64,000 bases of DNA from Pseudovibrio sp. Alg231-02. GTDB lineage: Bacteria > Pseudomonadota > Alphaproteobacteria > Rhizobiales > Stappiaceae. The notes beneath the pieces are model-generated. The model saw only the letters and a program-made list of their open reading frames with translations, was not told the DNA's origin and ran no database searches. Both the position numbers and the translations under genes were made by a program. Position 1 is the first letter of the stretch. Each line of letters begins with the position of its first letter. Positions 1 through 8,567 of the stretch are shown here, piece after piece. The stretch is taken from assembly GCF_900143565.1 (NCBI RefSeq), contig NZ_FREX01000009.1:124001-188000 (forward strand), read 5' to 3'.

Positions 1-288
1 GAGGTTGAAGCAGAGCCACCTTATGGTGTGAAGCTTGATGTTCAAGGATATGAGTTGAAAGCGGTCCGTGGAATGACCAAAATAATGCCTAAGATTGATT
101 TCTTGATCTGCGAGACAAACATAAGAAATACGGCAGAAGGGACTTATCAGTTTTCAGAGCTTGTTGCAGAGCTGCTTAAACACGACTTCCTATTTTTTAA
201 TTTCCTCAACAATTTCAAATCAAACGCCCGCTACTATGATGTTGTTTTCCTGCATCGTAGCAACGTGAAATTTAATCGTTTGGATTGA
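1..288 (+). CDS. FkbM-type SAM-dependent methyltransferase, 3' end only
   Basis: The reading frame is open from base 1 and ends with TGA at 286-288, so the 5' part of the gene lies outside the window; 95 residues remain. The peptide KLDVQGYELKAVRG near its beginning is the hallmark post-SAM motif of the FkbM methyltransferase family, which O-methylates sugars and polyketides. The C-terminal half is short and not otherwise diagnostic. The DNA here and downstream to about 590 is AT-rich compared with the rest of the window, which suggests an accessory origin, perhaps a surface polysaccharide locus to the left. Family assignment is good; the substrate cannot be told. Confidence 0.75.
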   Translation, partial: EVEAEPPYGVKLDVQGYELKAVRGMTKIMPKIDFLICETNIRNTAEGTYQFSELVAELLKHDFLFFNFLNNFKSNARYYDVVFLHRSNVKFNRLD

Positions 289-592
289 TAAAACTCGATT
301 TGACTATTGGTCCATGTGTTACTCTTTGCTTGCACTTTTCGAACAGCGCATCGCACATTATTTGCATTCATGCACCGTGGTTTTGGCTAACCAAATATAT
401 AAACAAATGCTTGCTATATGGGGAGACACGCTTACTAATCCTGCCATTTGAAAGAGTTGAATACGACTGCTTCTCATCCCCCGTCTGACAGAGTTGTTAC
501 TCAGGTGTCATGAGCGCTGTGATGAACAGGACACTGGCTCTTTTGACTTAGCGTTAGCCTGATCCCATTACAAAAGAAACCAGCAGAATGGG
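289..592. other. AT-rich intergenic region
   Basis: About 300 bases without a supported gene. A 67-codon frame at 285-488 has no recognisable protein features and is not called. A TTGACT hexamer at 543-548 could be a -35 element for the next gene, but no good -10 follows at the usual distance. No tRNA, hairpin terminator or repeat was seen. Confidence 0.5.
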
Positions 593-1390
593 ATGGACAC
601 TATGACTTCAGTTAGCTTGAGCAATTTTCAGAATATCGCGGTCGATTCAGCGCCTTCTCAAAAGCTGACGGTTGCGGATGGGAATGTGCAAACCCGTCAG
701 GCAAGCACGTCTATACAGGGTCGTTTTGTCTCCTGGCTTGCTCTGCAGGGCAACCTAGATTCTCAAAAAGCAGCAGATCAGGGAGCGTTCCGGACTGCCC
801 TTCAGGACAAGTATGGCGCAACCCTTGGAACACAAGCGTACGATCAGGCCTGCAACGCCTGCGGTTTCTCAGCTGGCCAAAACCACAGCCTGACATCAAG
901 ACAGGTCGTAACCGGTGTTCACTATGCAGACGAAAAGTTGAATAGCGATCCACTCGCCGCGTTAATTTCCGATCACGAAGTAACAGCTGCAAAATATGCA
1001 GCGTCGAGTTCCAACGGCGCTATACAAGATGAGGAAACTGCAGCGTTTATTTCGAAAGTCGAAGCAAAAGCAGCAGAGCCGGAAAACCATGACGTGGCCT
1101 CTGTGCTTCCGGCAAACTTGCTGGAGGGGAACTTCTCCGTCCCTGATAATGAGATCAGGCAGGCAGCCGTGGACACCCTCGATGTGATCACACAGTTTAT
1201 CTCAGAAAAGTACACCCCTGAGATTGCGGAGGTCGTGGAAGGCCGAGTTGTAGAAGCAGGATTGTTTGATGAGCTCCTTGCTGAACAGGTCGATCCAAAC
1301 AACAGCGTTGAACTGCGCGAGACCATCAGTATCTTCATTGATGCGATCTGGGAAGAAGCAAAGAAAGTTCACATCGAGTCTATCCTGTAA
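593..1390 (+). CDS. Hypothetical 265-residue helical protein, possibly a secreted effector
   Basis: Not recognised with certainty. The protein has no Sec signal peptide and no membrane segment. Residues 1-40 are rich in Ser, Gln, Thr and Val and look disordered. Residues about 43-110 form a compact block (GRFVSWLAL, FRTALQDKYG, LTSRQVV) and the C-terminal 100 residues are acidic and helical. A disordered Ser/Gln-rich N-terminus followed by a small helical module is what type III secreted proteins often look like, and a putative type III chaperone/effector pair lies at 20-23 kb; the link is inference only. ATG at 593 is used; an ATG at 602 is also possible. The gene stands alone between an AT-rich gap and the convergent arginine-catabolism operon. 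Confidence 0.6.
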   Translation: MDTMTSVSLSNFQNIAVDSAPSQKLTVADGNVQTRQASTSIQGRFVSWLALQGNLDSQKAADQGAFRTALQDKYGATLGTQAYDQACNACGFSAGQNHSLTSRQVVTGVHYADEKLNSDPLAALISDHEVTAAKYAASSSNGAIQDEETAAFISKVEAKAAEPENHDVASVLPANLLEGNFSVPDNEIRQAAVDTLDVITQFISEKYTPEIAEVVEGRVVEAGLFDELLAEQVDPNNSVELRETISIFIDAIWEEAKKVHIESIL

Positions 1391-1460
1391 ATGATCAGGA
1401 AAAGCGCCGAACCATAGTCGTCGGCCTTTGTTAAACCCGTAAGCGAACCAAGCAAAAAAG

Positions 1461-1487
1461 AAGCGCCTGCTAGGTAGGCAGGCGCTT
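1461..1487 (-). terminator. Rho-independent terminator of the arginase-ocd operon
   Basis: A perfect 10-bp inverted repeat (1461-1470 and 1478-1487) with a 7-nt loop. Read on the minus strand it is followed by CTTTTTTGC, a good U-tract, 43 nt after the ocd stop codon. Confidence 0.85.
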
Positions 1488-1529
1488 ACAAACCCCGGGC
1501 AAGGGATAGTTTAACGATGACCGCTGCTC

Positions 1530-2558
1530 TTACTCGGCAGCTTGTTTAACTTCTAAAAGGCCAAAGAGATTGCGCGGATCAGCCGGTTCAGCAATCATCT
1601 CCAGGTCCTGAGTTGCTTCGTCCTGCTTCACCAGATCATAGATGTAGCGCAGGCCGGAAAAGTCCTCGATGGCAAAGCCAACAGAGTCGAACAAGGTAAT
1701 ATCGCGCTCGGTGGTGCGGCCTTCAGCAGCTCCTGTAATCACTTCCCAAAGTTCAACAACCGGATAGTCATCATCCAGCTGCTGGATCTCACCTTCAATG
1801 CGGGTCTGTTCCGGGTATTCAACGAAGATCTTGGACCGCAGCAAAATGTCTTTGTGCAGCTCGGTCTTGCCAGGGCAGTCGCCACCAATCGCGTTGATAT
1901 GCACACCAGCCCCAACCATGTTGTCTGTCAGGATGGTGGCTTGCTGCTTATCCGCCGTCACCGTGGTGATGATATCCGCACCCGTGATCGCTTCTTCAGA
2001 ACTGCGGCAGATGGTGATGGTAAAGCCTTTGCCATCAAGGTTTGCAGCACACTTCTCAGTCGCTTCCGCATCCGTATCAAACAGACGCAAGTTGGTAATG
2101 CCCATCACCGCCTTAAACGCCAGCGCCTGAAACTCGGACTGAGCCCCATTGCCGATGATTGCCATCGTCTTGGAATCTGCTCGCGCCAGATGCTTTGCCG
2201 CCATAACGGAGGTCGCAGCAGTGCGCAGGGCAGTCAGAACGGTCATCTCGGAGAGGAAGAACGGGTAGCCCGTGTCCACATCAGCAAGCATGCCAAATGC
2301 AGTCACAGTCTGCTTACCTTCCTTGGTGTTCTTCGGATGACCGTTCACATATTTGAAGCTGTACAGCTCCCCGTCGCTGGTCGGCATCAATTCGATAACG
2401 CCAACTTTGGAGTGGCTTGCAACACGAGGTGTTTTATCAAACAGAGACCAGCGGCGGTAATCTTCCTCCACATACTCGGTCATGCCTTTCAAAACAGTCT
2501 CAACACCGTGTTTGTTGACCAAATCCAAAATTTTAGAAACGCTTACGAACTGGACCAT
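1530..2558 (-). CDS. ocd: Ornithine cyclodeaminase
   Basis: Converts L-ornithine to L-proline and ammonia with bound NAD+, in the cytoplasm. The 342-residue length and the family pattern fit Ocd of the mu-crystallin superfamily: a substrate-side block SFKYVNGHPKN (67-77), ALRTAATS (110-117), and the dinucleotide-binding IGNGAQSEFQ (135-144), followed by the GGDCPGKTEL stretch that carries the catalytic Asp. It is the second gene of an operon, 35 nt after arginase, so arginine can be converted to ornithine plus urea and then straight to proline. The divergent Lrp-type gene upstream of arginase is the likely regulator. A strong terminator follows. Alanine dehydrogenase and ketimine reductase belong to the same superfamily, but the context and motifs favour Ocd. 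Confidence 0.93.
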   Translation of the reverse strand: MVQFVSVSKILDLVNKHGVETVLKGMTEYVEEDYRRWSLFDKTPRVASHSKVGVIELMPTSDGELYSFKYVNGHPKNTKEGKQTVTAFGMLADVDTGYPFFLSEMTVLTALRTAATSVMAAKHLARADSKTMAIIGNGAQSEFQALAFKAVMGITNLRLFDTDAEATEKCAANLDGKGFTITICRSSEEAITGADIITTVTADKQQATILTDNMVGAGVHINAIGGDCPGKTELHKDILLRSKIFVEYPEQTRIEGEIQQLDDDYPVVELWEVITGAAEGRTTERDITLFDSVGFAIEDFSGLRYIYDLVKQDEATQDLEMIAEPADPRNLFGLLEVKQAAE

Positions 2559-2593
2559 ATGGGGATACCTATCTTTTATTGTGTTGCTTGCGA

Positions 2594-3520
2594 TCAGGCG
2601 CGGTTTGGATGGTCCAGCACCTGTTTGCCAAACAAGCTGGAAACCAGATCTGCCATCAAAGTCGCCGTCCGGCCACGCACATCCAGGAATGGGTTCAGCT
2701 CAACCAGATCCACAGAAGTGACCAGCTGACTGTCGCAGAGCATTTCCATAATCAGATGCGCCTCACGGAAAGTCGCACCGCCGGGAACAGTTGTGCCCAC
2801 TGCTGGCGCAATGTCCGGGTCCAGAAAGTCCACATCAAAGCTCAGGTGTAGGCGACCATTGGCGGCTTTCACACGCTCCAGAAACTCATTGATCGGCTTG
2901 ACCACACCGTTTTCATCAATCCGGCGCATGTCATAGGTCTCAATGCCGGTTTTCTGCAGGGCAGCCCGCTCCGCATTGTCGACGGACCGCAAGCCCATCA
3001 TGCAGATATTTTCTGGCTTGATCGCTGTGTTCAGCTCCGGATAATACCCCTCAAAACCGGAGAGACCACAAAAGTAAGCCGCGGGCGTGCCGTGCAGGTT
3101 GCCGCTGGTCGTTGTGCTGAGATTATGGAAATCAGGATGTGCATCCAGCCAGAGCACAAACTGCTCTTCACCAGCTTCTGCCGCCGCATGGGCGATACCG
3201 CTGACAGTTCCAGCTGCCATGGAATGATCGCCACCAAGGAAGACCGGGAGATGACCTTCGCGGACTTCCGCCAAAGCCACATCATGTAGCTTCTCGGTCC
3301 AGCTGATTGTCTCACTCAAATGGTGGACAGCGCCGTTGGAATGAACCCGATCCCGACTTGCCTCTGGTAAAATGTTGCCCCGGTCTATAACGGAGTAGCC
3401 CAGTGCTTCCAGGGAGTCTTGCAGTCCGGCAGTTCGCAGAGCATCCGGGCCCATCAAGCAGCCCTGAATGTTGGTTCCTGTCTGTACAGGTGCCCCGACG
3501 AGCACAACGGTATTCTTCAT
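2594..3520 (-). CDS. rocF: Arginase
   Basis: Hydrolyses L-arginine to L-ornithine and urea with a two-manganese centre. All metal-binding motifs of the ureohydrolase family are visible: GGDH (96-99), DAHPDFHN (126-133) and SFDVDFLDPD (227-236). The pattern PVQTGTNIQGCLMGPDALR near the N-terminus is arginase-like rather than agmatinase-like. I chose the ATG at 3520 (MKNTVV) because GGGAAG lies a few bases upstream; a GTG two codons earlier (3526) is also open. The gene leads the arginase-ocd operon and is transcribed away from the Lrp-type regulator, with 120 bases of shared promoter region. Confidence 0.94.
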   Translation of the reverse strand: MKNTVVLVGAPVQTGTNIQGCLMGPDALRTAGLQDSLEALGYSVIDRGNILPEASRDRVHSNGAVHHLSETISWTEKLHDVALAEVREGHLPVFLGGDHSMAAGTVSGIAHAAAEAGEEQFVLWLDAHPDFHNLSTTTSGNLHGTPAAYFCGLSGFEGYYPELNTAIKPENICMMGLRSVDNAERAALQKTGIETYDMRRIDENGVVKPINEFLERVKAANGRLHLSFDVDFLDPDIAPAVGTTVPGGATFREAHLIMEMLCDSQLVTSVDLVELNPFLDVRGRTATLMADLVSSLFGKQVLDHPNRA

Positions 3521-3640
3521 TCCCACTTCCCGATTAAATCCGATATGGGGTATTATCCTTGTGGAAGTGGCGGTAAAAAGCTGGCATTGTGATCAAAATG
3601 GTGGTCGCATTGGCCAGATTGGTAAGTAAGGTTACGCACT

Positions 3641-4093
3641 TTGGATGAGATAGATCAAAAAATCATCGCGATACTACGTAGAAATGCGCGTGCGAGTGTT
3701 TCTGATCTTGCCCTTGAGCTGAAGATTTCTCGCTCGACTGTGCGCTCACGTATGGAGCGTTTGAAGTCCATCGGCGACATTCTCGGCTACACGGTCGTGC
3801 TGCGGGGCGATGTCTTTGAACAACCTGTTCGTGGCATTATGATGATCAAGATCGAGGGCAAAGGCACCCAGCGCATCGTCGATCACCTCAACAAGATGAC
3901 CGAGGTCACTGCCTTGCACACAACAAACGGCAAGTGGGATCTGATCCTAGAACTGGGAACCGACACGCTGGTCCACTTCGATGATGTTCTGCGCCGTATC
4001 CGCCTGATTGACGGCATCTCAGCCAGTGAAACCAACCTGCTCCTCTCCACCAAACGCACCAACGAAGCCCGCCGCAACGTGATGCTGGACTAA
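3641..4093 (+). CDS. Lrp/AsnC-family transcriptional regulator
   Basis: A 150-residue protein beginning DEIDQKIIAILRRNAR, the standard opening of the Lrp/AsnC winged helix-turn-helix, with the recognition region about 20-48 and a C-terminal RAM ligand-binding domain (about 65-145). The start is TTG at 3641 with GTAAGG about 10 bases upstream; no ATG fits. It is divergent from arginase and ocd. In related bacteria this arrangement is typical of an amino-acid-responsive activator of arginine or ornithine catabolism, so arginine or ornithine is the expected effector; that part is inference. Confidence 0.88.
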   Translation: MDEIDQKIIAILRRNARASVSDLALELKISRSTVRSRMERLKSIGDILGYTVVLRGDVFEQPVRGIMMIKIEGKGTQRIVDHLNKMTEVTALHTTNGKWDLILELGTDTLVHFDDVLRRIRLIDGISASETNLLLSTKRTNEARRNVMLD

Positions 4094-4115
4094 GTCGCTC
4101 AACGCTTGAGATGAA

Positions 4116-4146
4116 ACCGCCAGCACAAGAAATCCACACTGGCGGT
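4116..4146. terminator. Hairpin between convergent genes
   Basis: Inverted repeat ACCGCCAG (4116-4123) and CTGGCGGT (4139-4146) lies between the Lrp-type gene and the oxidoreductase. The minus-strand tail begins TTTC. It probably ends transcription from both sides, but the U-tracts are short. Confidence 0.5.
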
Positions 4147-4158
4147 CACTTAAGCTAA

Positions 4159-5151
4159 CTAAGCTTCTGCGTGGAAGCCGTCCATGACAACCTTGCCAAC
4201 CGCAGCGCCGGATTGAAGCCGGTCATGAGCCTTTGCCACATCTGTTATTGAGAACTCAGTCTCGTCCAGCAGAGGCGTGATCTTGCCATCGTCAACCAGC
4301 TTGGCAATCTGCTCCAAAATCTCACCATGCACACGCCGGCTCTTGCCCGTCACCATCGGGATTAACATGAGCACACTATGGAAGCTGAGGCCTTTCAATG
4401 CCACCAGCAAAACATCTGCAATCGGCAGGATCGTAGCAACTGCGCCATTCATGCGAGCAGCTTCAAAGCTCTTCTGAATATGATCCCCGGCAATGGTATC
4501 AAAGACAGCATCAAACCCTTCGCCTCCAGTGTGCTGAGCAACGTACTCGGCAACGGATGTCTCGTCCGCATTCACCACATGGTCTGCACCAAGCTTCTGA
4601 GCTGCTGTGAGTTTCTTGGAACGTGAAGTCGTTGTCACCTCACTCCCCAAAGCCTTGGCAAGCTGCACTGCAATGTGACCAACCCCACCAGTTGCACCAT
4701 GCACCAGCACTTTATCGCCCGCTGAAATCTTCAACTTCTGCACCAATGCTTCCCAAACGGTGATGGAGACCAATGGCAGTGCCGCTGCCTGGCGCATGGT
4801 CAACGAAGTGGGCTTGTGGGCCATCAGGTCCGCATCAACCAGCATGTACTCACTCAGCGCACCATTAATGCCAGCTACACCACCAGCACAGCCATAAACC
4901 CGGTCTCCCACTTTAAACCGTGGAACGTCCGCACCAACCTCTTCTACAATACCTGCAACATCTCCGTGCAGAACCTGAGGCAGGTTTTCAGACCACGGTG
5001 TCTCTGTGGATCGCAACATTGTGTCCAGAGGGTTCACACTGGTCGCGCATACCTTTACGACCAGATGCCCGGCACAGGCTGCTGGTTTTTCAATCTCAGC
5101 CAGCTCAAACACATCGCTCGCGCCCAGCCCGTTCAAAATCATCGCTTTCAT
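4159..5151 (-). CDS. Zinc-independent MDR oxidoreductase (quinone oxidoreductase-like)
   Basis: A 330-residue medium-chain dehydrogenase/reductase. The N-terminal GroES-like part has SVNPLDTMLR and LHGDVAGIVEEVG; the Rossmann part has VHGATGGVGHIAVQLAKALG, the NADPH-binding motif of quinone oxidoreductases. The structural-zinc Cys cluster of alcohol dehydrogenases is absent. Expected role: NADPH-dependent reduction of quinones or enones. The ATG at 5151 is preferred over 5163 because GAGG sits 6 bases before it. It is divergent from a LysR regulator, the usual arrangement for a regulated detoxification enzyme. Confidence 0.85.
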   Translation of the reverse strand: MKAMILNGLGASDVFELAEIEKPAACAGHLVVKVCATSVNPLDTMLRSTETPWSENLPQVLHGDVAGIVEEVGADVPRFKVGDRVYGCAGGVAGINGALSEYMLVDADLMAHKPTSLTMRQAAALPLVSITVWEALVQKLKISAGDKVLVHGATGGVGHIAVQLAKALGSEVTTTSRSKKLTAAQKLGADHVVNADETSVAEYVAQHTGGEGFDAVFDTIAGDHIQKSFEAARMNGAVATILPIADVLLVALKGLSFHSVLMLIPMVTGKSRRVHGEILEQIAKLVDDGKITPLLDETEFSITDVAKAHDRLQSGAAVGKVVMDGFHAEA

Positions 5152-5231
5152 GGGAAGCCTCATTTGTTATTCGTGAGGCAAACTTATTTTTGCAATTAGC
5201 GCAGAACAATACGGCACCAAACAAATCATTT

Positions 5232-5246
5232 TTGCGTATAAAGCAA
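5232..5246. promoter_or_regulatory. Candidate LysR-type operator
   Basis: TTGC-N7-GCAA, an interrupted dyad containing the T-N11-A pattern of LysR-type boxes, lies between the MDR oxidoreductase and the LysR gene, 26 bases before the LysR start. A position this close to the regulator gene fits autoregulation. Motif only, no further support. Confidence 0.35.
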
Positions 5247-5271
5247 TAATGAAATCGAGGAGGACGCTGTC

Positions 5272-6162
5272 ATGATGAAACGGATCGCTTATTTCAACGC
5301 GGTGATGGAAGCGCACAGCATCACAGAAGCCAGCCGCCGTTTTGACCTGCAGCCCTCCTCAATCTCTCGGCAAATTGTGAGCCTTGAGGAAGAGCTTGGC
5401 GTTCGGTTGCTGAACCGGAACACAAGAAAAGTCTCACCAACTGAGGCTGGACTGCGCTTTTACAGCTACTCACGGCAAATCCTCTCGGACCTTGATGAAG
5501 CCAAACGCGCAATCAGTGATCTGCAACAGGAGCCTCAGGGCACCCTCACAATCAGCTCCACCGTTGGCTTTGGCGAAACCGTCATCCTGCCGCTTGTGCC
5601 AGAGTTTCTTGCAAACCATCCCAAACTGAACATCAAGGTGGAGCTCACCGAGCGCGTTGTCGACTTGATTGAGGAAGGAGTCGACGTTGCAATCCGAAGC
5701 GGAAAACTGTCAGATTCCTCACTCATTGCCCGGCATCTGCTGCCCAACAACTTCATCATTTGTGCCAGTCCAACCTATCTTCAACATGCAGGAACACCAG
5801 AAACTGCAGATGATCTTTCACATCACTGCTGCATCAAATACGGCTATGCGGGATGGGCCAACTGGTTTCAAATCTCGGAGAAAATTGAAAGGCTGACATT
5901 GGGCGATGCGCTTGAAACAAACAGCGTCAACGGACAAAAGCAGCTGATCCTCAATCATGGGGGACTGGCACTTATCCCTCACTGGGCCGTGCGCCAGGAG
6001 CTTGATAAAGGCGATCTCGCTCAGGTGCTGCCCGATCTGACCTTCAGTCCCCACGGCCAGCAAACCTCGACCTACGCGATCTACCTGAAACGCGAACTGA
6101 TTTCTCCCAAGATCAAGGTCTTCACGGACTTCATAATCAGGCAAATCAAAGCGTCGGATTAA
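5272..6162 (+). CDS. LysR-family transcriptional regulator
   Basis: A 296-residue protein with an N-terminal winged helix-turn-helix (AVMEAHSITEASRRFDLQPS, then SISRQIVSLEEELGVRLLNR, about residues 10-55) and a C-terminal periplasmic-binding-protein-like effector domain (about 90-290). It resembles the CrgA/aaeR-like group that often controls an adjacent oxidoreductase. A strong GAGGAGG precedes the ATG at 5272. It is divergent from the MDR oxidoreductase, which is its likely target; the inducer is unknown. Confidence 0.9.
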   Translation: MMKRIAYFNAVMEAHSITEASRRFDLQPSSISRQIVSLEEELGVRLLNRNTRKVSPTEAGLRFYSYSRQILSDLDEAKRAISDLQQEPQGTLTISSTVGFGETVILPLVPEFLANHPKLNIKVELTERVVDLIEEGVDVAIRSGKLSDSSLIARHLLPNNFIICASPTYLQHAGTPETADDLSHHCCIKYGYAGWANWFQISEKIERLTLGDALETNSVNGQKQLILNHGGLALIPHWAVRQELDKGDLAQVLPDLTFSPHGQQTSTYAIYLKRELISPKIKVFTDFIIRQIKASD

Positions 6163-6227
6163 TACTGGAATTGACAAGAGAACATCGTTCACTTAATTGG
6201 AGCAACGATAACTCATCGAGGTGCCAA

Positions 6228-6731
6228 ATGGACTTCATTCACTACACCCTGCAATGGTGCAAGGGCGAGATTCTGGAAGCGTCGCTCTTCGGCGTGTTTG
6301 GCCTGACATTATTGCTCTCAGGCATTGCCTTTGGCTGGTTTGGCACCACACCACATGCCAAGGCTATGATGATCCCGCTCATTGTGCTTGGTCTCATCGG
6401 TGTTTCAACAAGTGTCTTTGGTGTCATCAACAACACCCAGCGGATGACCACGTTCGCCGAGAAGTATGAGGCTGATCCTGCTGGCTTCATTGCAGAAGAA
6501 AAACAGCGCGTGGAAGGATTTGAGCAAATCTTCCGTATCACCTATCCGCTTGCAATTGCGTTCGCTCTGGGCGGCCTCGCGCTCTTCTTCCTGTTCAGCA
6601 ACGCGCACCTTCAGGCAATTGGAATAGCGCTCCTGATCCTCTCTATGCAGACCCTCACCATCGACATGTTCGCCGCAGAGCGTGGTGAGATCTACTACAA
6701 GCACATCCTGCAAGCGCAGCAGCCTGGCTGA
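6228..6731 (+). CDS. Hypothetical inner-membrane protein, about four hydrophobic segments
   Basis: A 167-residue protein of unknown function. Hydrophobic stretches are visible near residues 18-37 (ASLFGVFGLTLLLSGIAFGW), 46-66, 100-122 and 125-142, with a polar loop carrying MTTFAEKYEADPAGFIAEEK between the second and third. The frame is open upstream to 6171, but the ATG at 6228 has GAGGTG at the right spacing and removes a polar stretch unlike a real N-terminus. It follows the LysR gene in the same direction and is closed by a strong terminator. I do not recognise a characterised homologue. Confidence 0.75.
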   Translation: MDFIHYTLQWCKGEILEASLFGVFGLTLLLSGIAFGWFGTTPHAKAMMIPLIVLGLIGVSTSVFGVINNTQRMTTFAEKYEADPAGFIAEEKQRVEGFEQIFRITYPLAIAFALGGLALFFLFSNAHLQAIGIALLILSMQTLTIDMFAAERGEIYYKHILQAQQPG

Positions 6732-6758
6732 TAGCGGCAATCGGACGGCAGATAGAAA

Positions 6759-6798
6759 AAGAGCCCTGAGCGCGTCTTGGAGGACGCTCAGGGCTCTT
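6759..6798. terminator. Strong bidirectional terminator
   Basis: Perfect 14-bp stem AAGAGCCCTGAGCG (6759-6772) and its complement (6785-6798). The minus-strand tail is TTTTTC, so it is a good terminator for the small minus-strand membrane gene and probably also serves the plus-strand gene ending at 6731. Confidence 0.85.
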
Positions 6799-6837
6799 AA
6801 GTTTACAATTACCTTGGCTTGATGGGGAGCGAGTGCC

Positions 6838-7080
6838 TTACGCTTCTGCTGGCGTAAGTGCTTGTTGTTGTTGCTTTCTCAGTTTTGCCAAGTGGTAAAT
6901 GTTGATGAACACGCACATGCCGTTGAGCAAAACAACTGGGTAAGCATCAACTGCAACACCATAGATGGTGAACAGGATACAACCGACCATATTGATCACA
7001 CGAAGCCACAGGACGTTGCCCATCAGGAGGGAAGTCATCACAGTAATTGAGGCCAGATAGCCTACAAGTTCCATATTCAT
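6838..7080 (-). CDS. YgjV-like small inner-membrane protein
   Basis: An 80-residue protein with three hydrophobic segments: VGYLASITVMTSLLMG, LWLRVINMVGCILFTIYGVA and YPVVLLNGMCVFINIYHL, ending in a charged Gln-rich tail. The pattern fits the short YgjV/Imp membrane family, which has no established function. The ATG overlaps the stop codon of deoD (TAATG, 7078-7082), so the two genes are probably translationally coupled. A role next to nucleoside metabolism, such as solute movement, is possible but not shown. Confidence 0.75.
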   Translation of the reverse strand: MNMELVGYLASITVMTSLLMGNVLWLRVINMVGCILFTIYGVAVDAYPVVLLNGMCVFINIYHLAKLRKQQQQALTPAEA

Positions 7081-7808
7081 TATGCCGCAGCCATTTCTGG
7101 TGTTGTTGCATATGCAGTTTCCAGAGCCAGTTCCATCATCTGGTTAAAGCTGGTCTGGCGTTCTTCAGAGGAGGTTTCCTCAGCTGTGATCAGGTGATCG
7201 GATACGGTCAGCACGCACAGCGCTTTCACACGGAATTCCGCAGCAATTGCAAACAATGCAGCAGCTTCCATTTCAACTGCCAGAACGCCCATTTTCTGCA
7301 TCGCTGGCAGCAGCGCAGGGTTGGAACCGTAGAACAGATCACCTGAGAGGATGTTACCAAAGCGCGGCGACAGACCCAGCTCGCCAGCTGCATCAGAACA
7401 GGCCTTCAGCAATTCAAAATCAGGTGCAGCAGCATAGTCATAGCCAGCAAAGCGATCACGGATCATTGCGGAGTTGGTGCTGGCACTTGTTGCGACAATC
7501 AGATCGCGCAGTTTCAGCTCTTCATCAACACCGCCACAGCTGCCCACGCGAATGATTTGTTTCACGCCGTAAAAGTTGATCAGTTCATGCGCATAGATAG
7601 AGATGGATGGCATGCCCATACCATGTGCCATAACTGAAATTGGCTTACCCTTGTATTCACCAGTAAAACCAAGCACATTACGCACGTTTGTTACTTCGCG
7701 TACATTTTCCAGATAGGTTTCTGCAATATACTTTGCGCGAAGCGGATCACCCGGCATGAGGACTGTTTCAGCAAAGTCTCCAGTCTGGGCGTTGATATGC
7801 GGTGTCAT
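7080..7808 (-). CDS. deoD: Purine-nucleoside phosphorylase, DeoD type
   Basis: Phosphorolyses purine (deoxy)ribonucleosides to the free base and (deoxy)ribose 1-phosphate. The length (242 residues) and motifs are those of hexameric Deo[21 protein letters not shown] at the N-terminus, the phosphate-binding [10 protein letters not shown], the ribose-site [10 protein letters not shown] and [17 protein letters not shown] near the C-terminus. An AGGAGA precedes the ATG. It is the first gene of a two-gene operon with a YgjV-like protein and is divergent from a Crp-like regulator, with a perfect palindrome between them. Guanine deaminase at 40 kb would provide a further purine-salvage step. Confidence 0.95.
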   Translation of the reverse strand: MTPHINAQTGDFAETVLMPGDPLRAKYIAETYLENVREVTNVRNVLGFTGEYKGKPISVMAHGMGMPSISIYAHELINFYGVKQIIRVGSCGGVDEELKLRDLIVATSASTNSAMIRDRFAGYDYAAAPDFELLKACSDAAGELGLSPRFGNILSGDLFYGSNPALLPAMQKMGVLAVEMEAAALFAIAAEFRVKALCVLTVSDHLITAEETSSEERQTSFNQMMELALETAYATTPEMAAA

Positions 7809-7866
7809 CAGATTCTCCTATGCAGCTTGCAAGGAGAAAGGTAGAAATATCTCCGATTCAAAAACA

Positions 7867-7878
7867 GGACAATTGTCC
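7867..7878. promoter_or_regulatory. 12-bp perfect palindrome, candidate operator
   Basis: GGACAATTGTCC is perfectly self-complementary. It lies in the 96-base region between deoD (minus) and the Crp-like regulator (plus), 26 bases before the regulator's start codon. This fits an operator for the regulator, but could be chance. Confidence 0.4.
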
Positions 7879-7904
7879 GCATCTCTGAACTAAATAATGC
7901 AAAA

Positions 7905-8567
7905 ATGACAATTAAATCGCTCGCAGACATTGGACATAAGGAAGTATTAGAATGGGTCAAAACTGGCCCGTTTCTTCTACGCCATATGGAGCCTGGAGAT
8001 TACCTCCTCCGGCAAGGCCAAAACCTTGAACACCTGTATTGGATCGATGATGGCTTCTGCACGGTCAGCTACACCGCTGCCAATGGGCGACGCTTCAGTC
8101 ACGGCAGATTCAATATCGAAGACCGCCTCTATGGTGAGATCGAATTTCTGACGGGAAAACCAATTCAGTTCGACATCCGCTGCGATGGTCCCGTCAGCGT
8201 GCGCGTCATCCCGATTGCAGAGCTGGAAGCCCTGTTGGTGCAACATCCTCATGTGGGCATCTGGCTCAGCCAATGTCTGGCCGACACCTATCAGGGTGTG
8301 ATGGACCGGGTCACCTCGCACTTCATGTACCCGCTGGCCTACAACATCGCCAAAGACCTGCTGATGCGTGAACGCGGCAACAAACCGCCAATCCAGTTCG
8401 AGCGCGTCTTCCGCGAGGCCGAACGCTTCGGTTGCTCAGAACGCGTCTACCGCCGCGCCGTCAGCCAACTGATTGAACACGGCTTGGTCGAAAAACGCGG
8501 CCGCGAACTCAAAGTCGCCAACCACACCAAACTCGAACGCTACCTCGCCGAAGAGGAAGAGCGGTAA
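7905..8567 (+). CDS. Crp/Fnr-family transcriptional regulator (YeiL-like)
   Basis: A 220-residue regulator with an N-terminal cyclic-nucleotide-binding-like beta-roll (about residues 20-115: LRHMEPGDYLLRQGQ, LYWIDDGFCTVSY) and a C-terminal winged helix (about 150-215: RVFREAERFGCSERVYRRAV and QLIEHGLVEKRGRELKV). Overall organisation resembles YeiL, a Crp-family protein encoded beside nucleoside genes in E. coli. The divergent deoD fits that connection. The regulated promoter and ligand are not known. The C-terminal half is noticeably more GC-rich in third codon positions than its neighbours. Confidence 0.85.
   Translation: MTIKSLADIGHKEVLEWVKTGPFLLRHMEPGDYLLRQGQNLEHLYWIDDGFCTVSYTAANGRRFSHGRFNIEDRLYGEIEFLTGKPIQFDIRCDGPVSVRVIPIAELEALLVQHPHVGIWLSQCLADTYQGVMDRVTSHFMYPLAYNIAKDLLMRERGNKPPIQFERVFREAERFGCSERVYRRAVSQLIEHGLVEKRGRELKVANHTKLERYLAEEEER

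Noticed and set aside
285-488. 67-codon open frame after the FkbM fragment
   Set aside because: No ribosome site, odd composition (Cys, His and Trp rich), no family features; probably chance in AT-rich DNA.
1854-2729. 291-codon plus-strand frame
   Set aside because: Antisense to ocd and the end of arginase, both of which have full family signatures.
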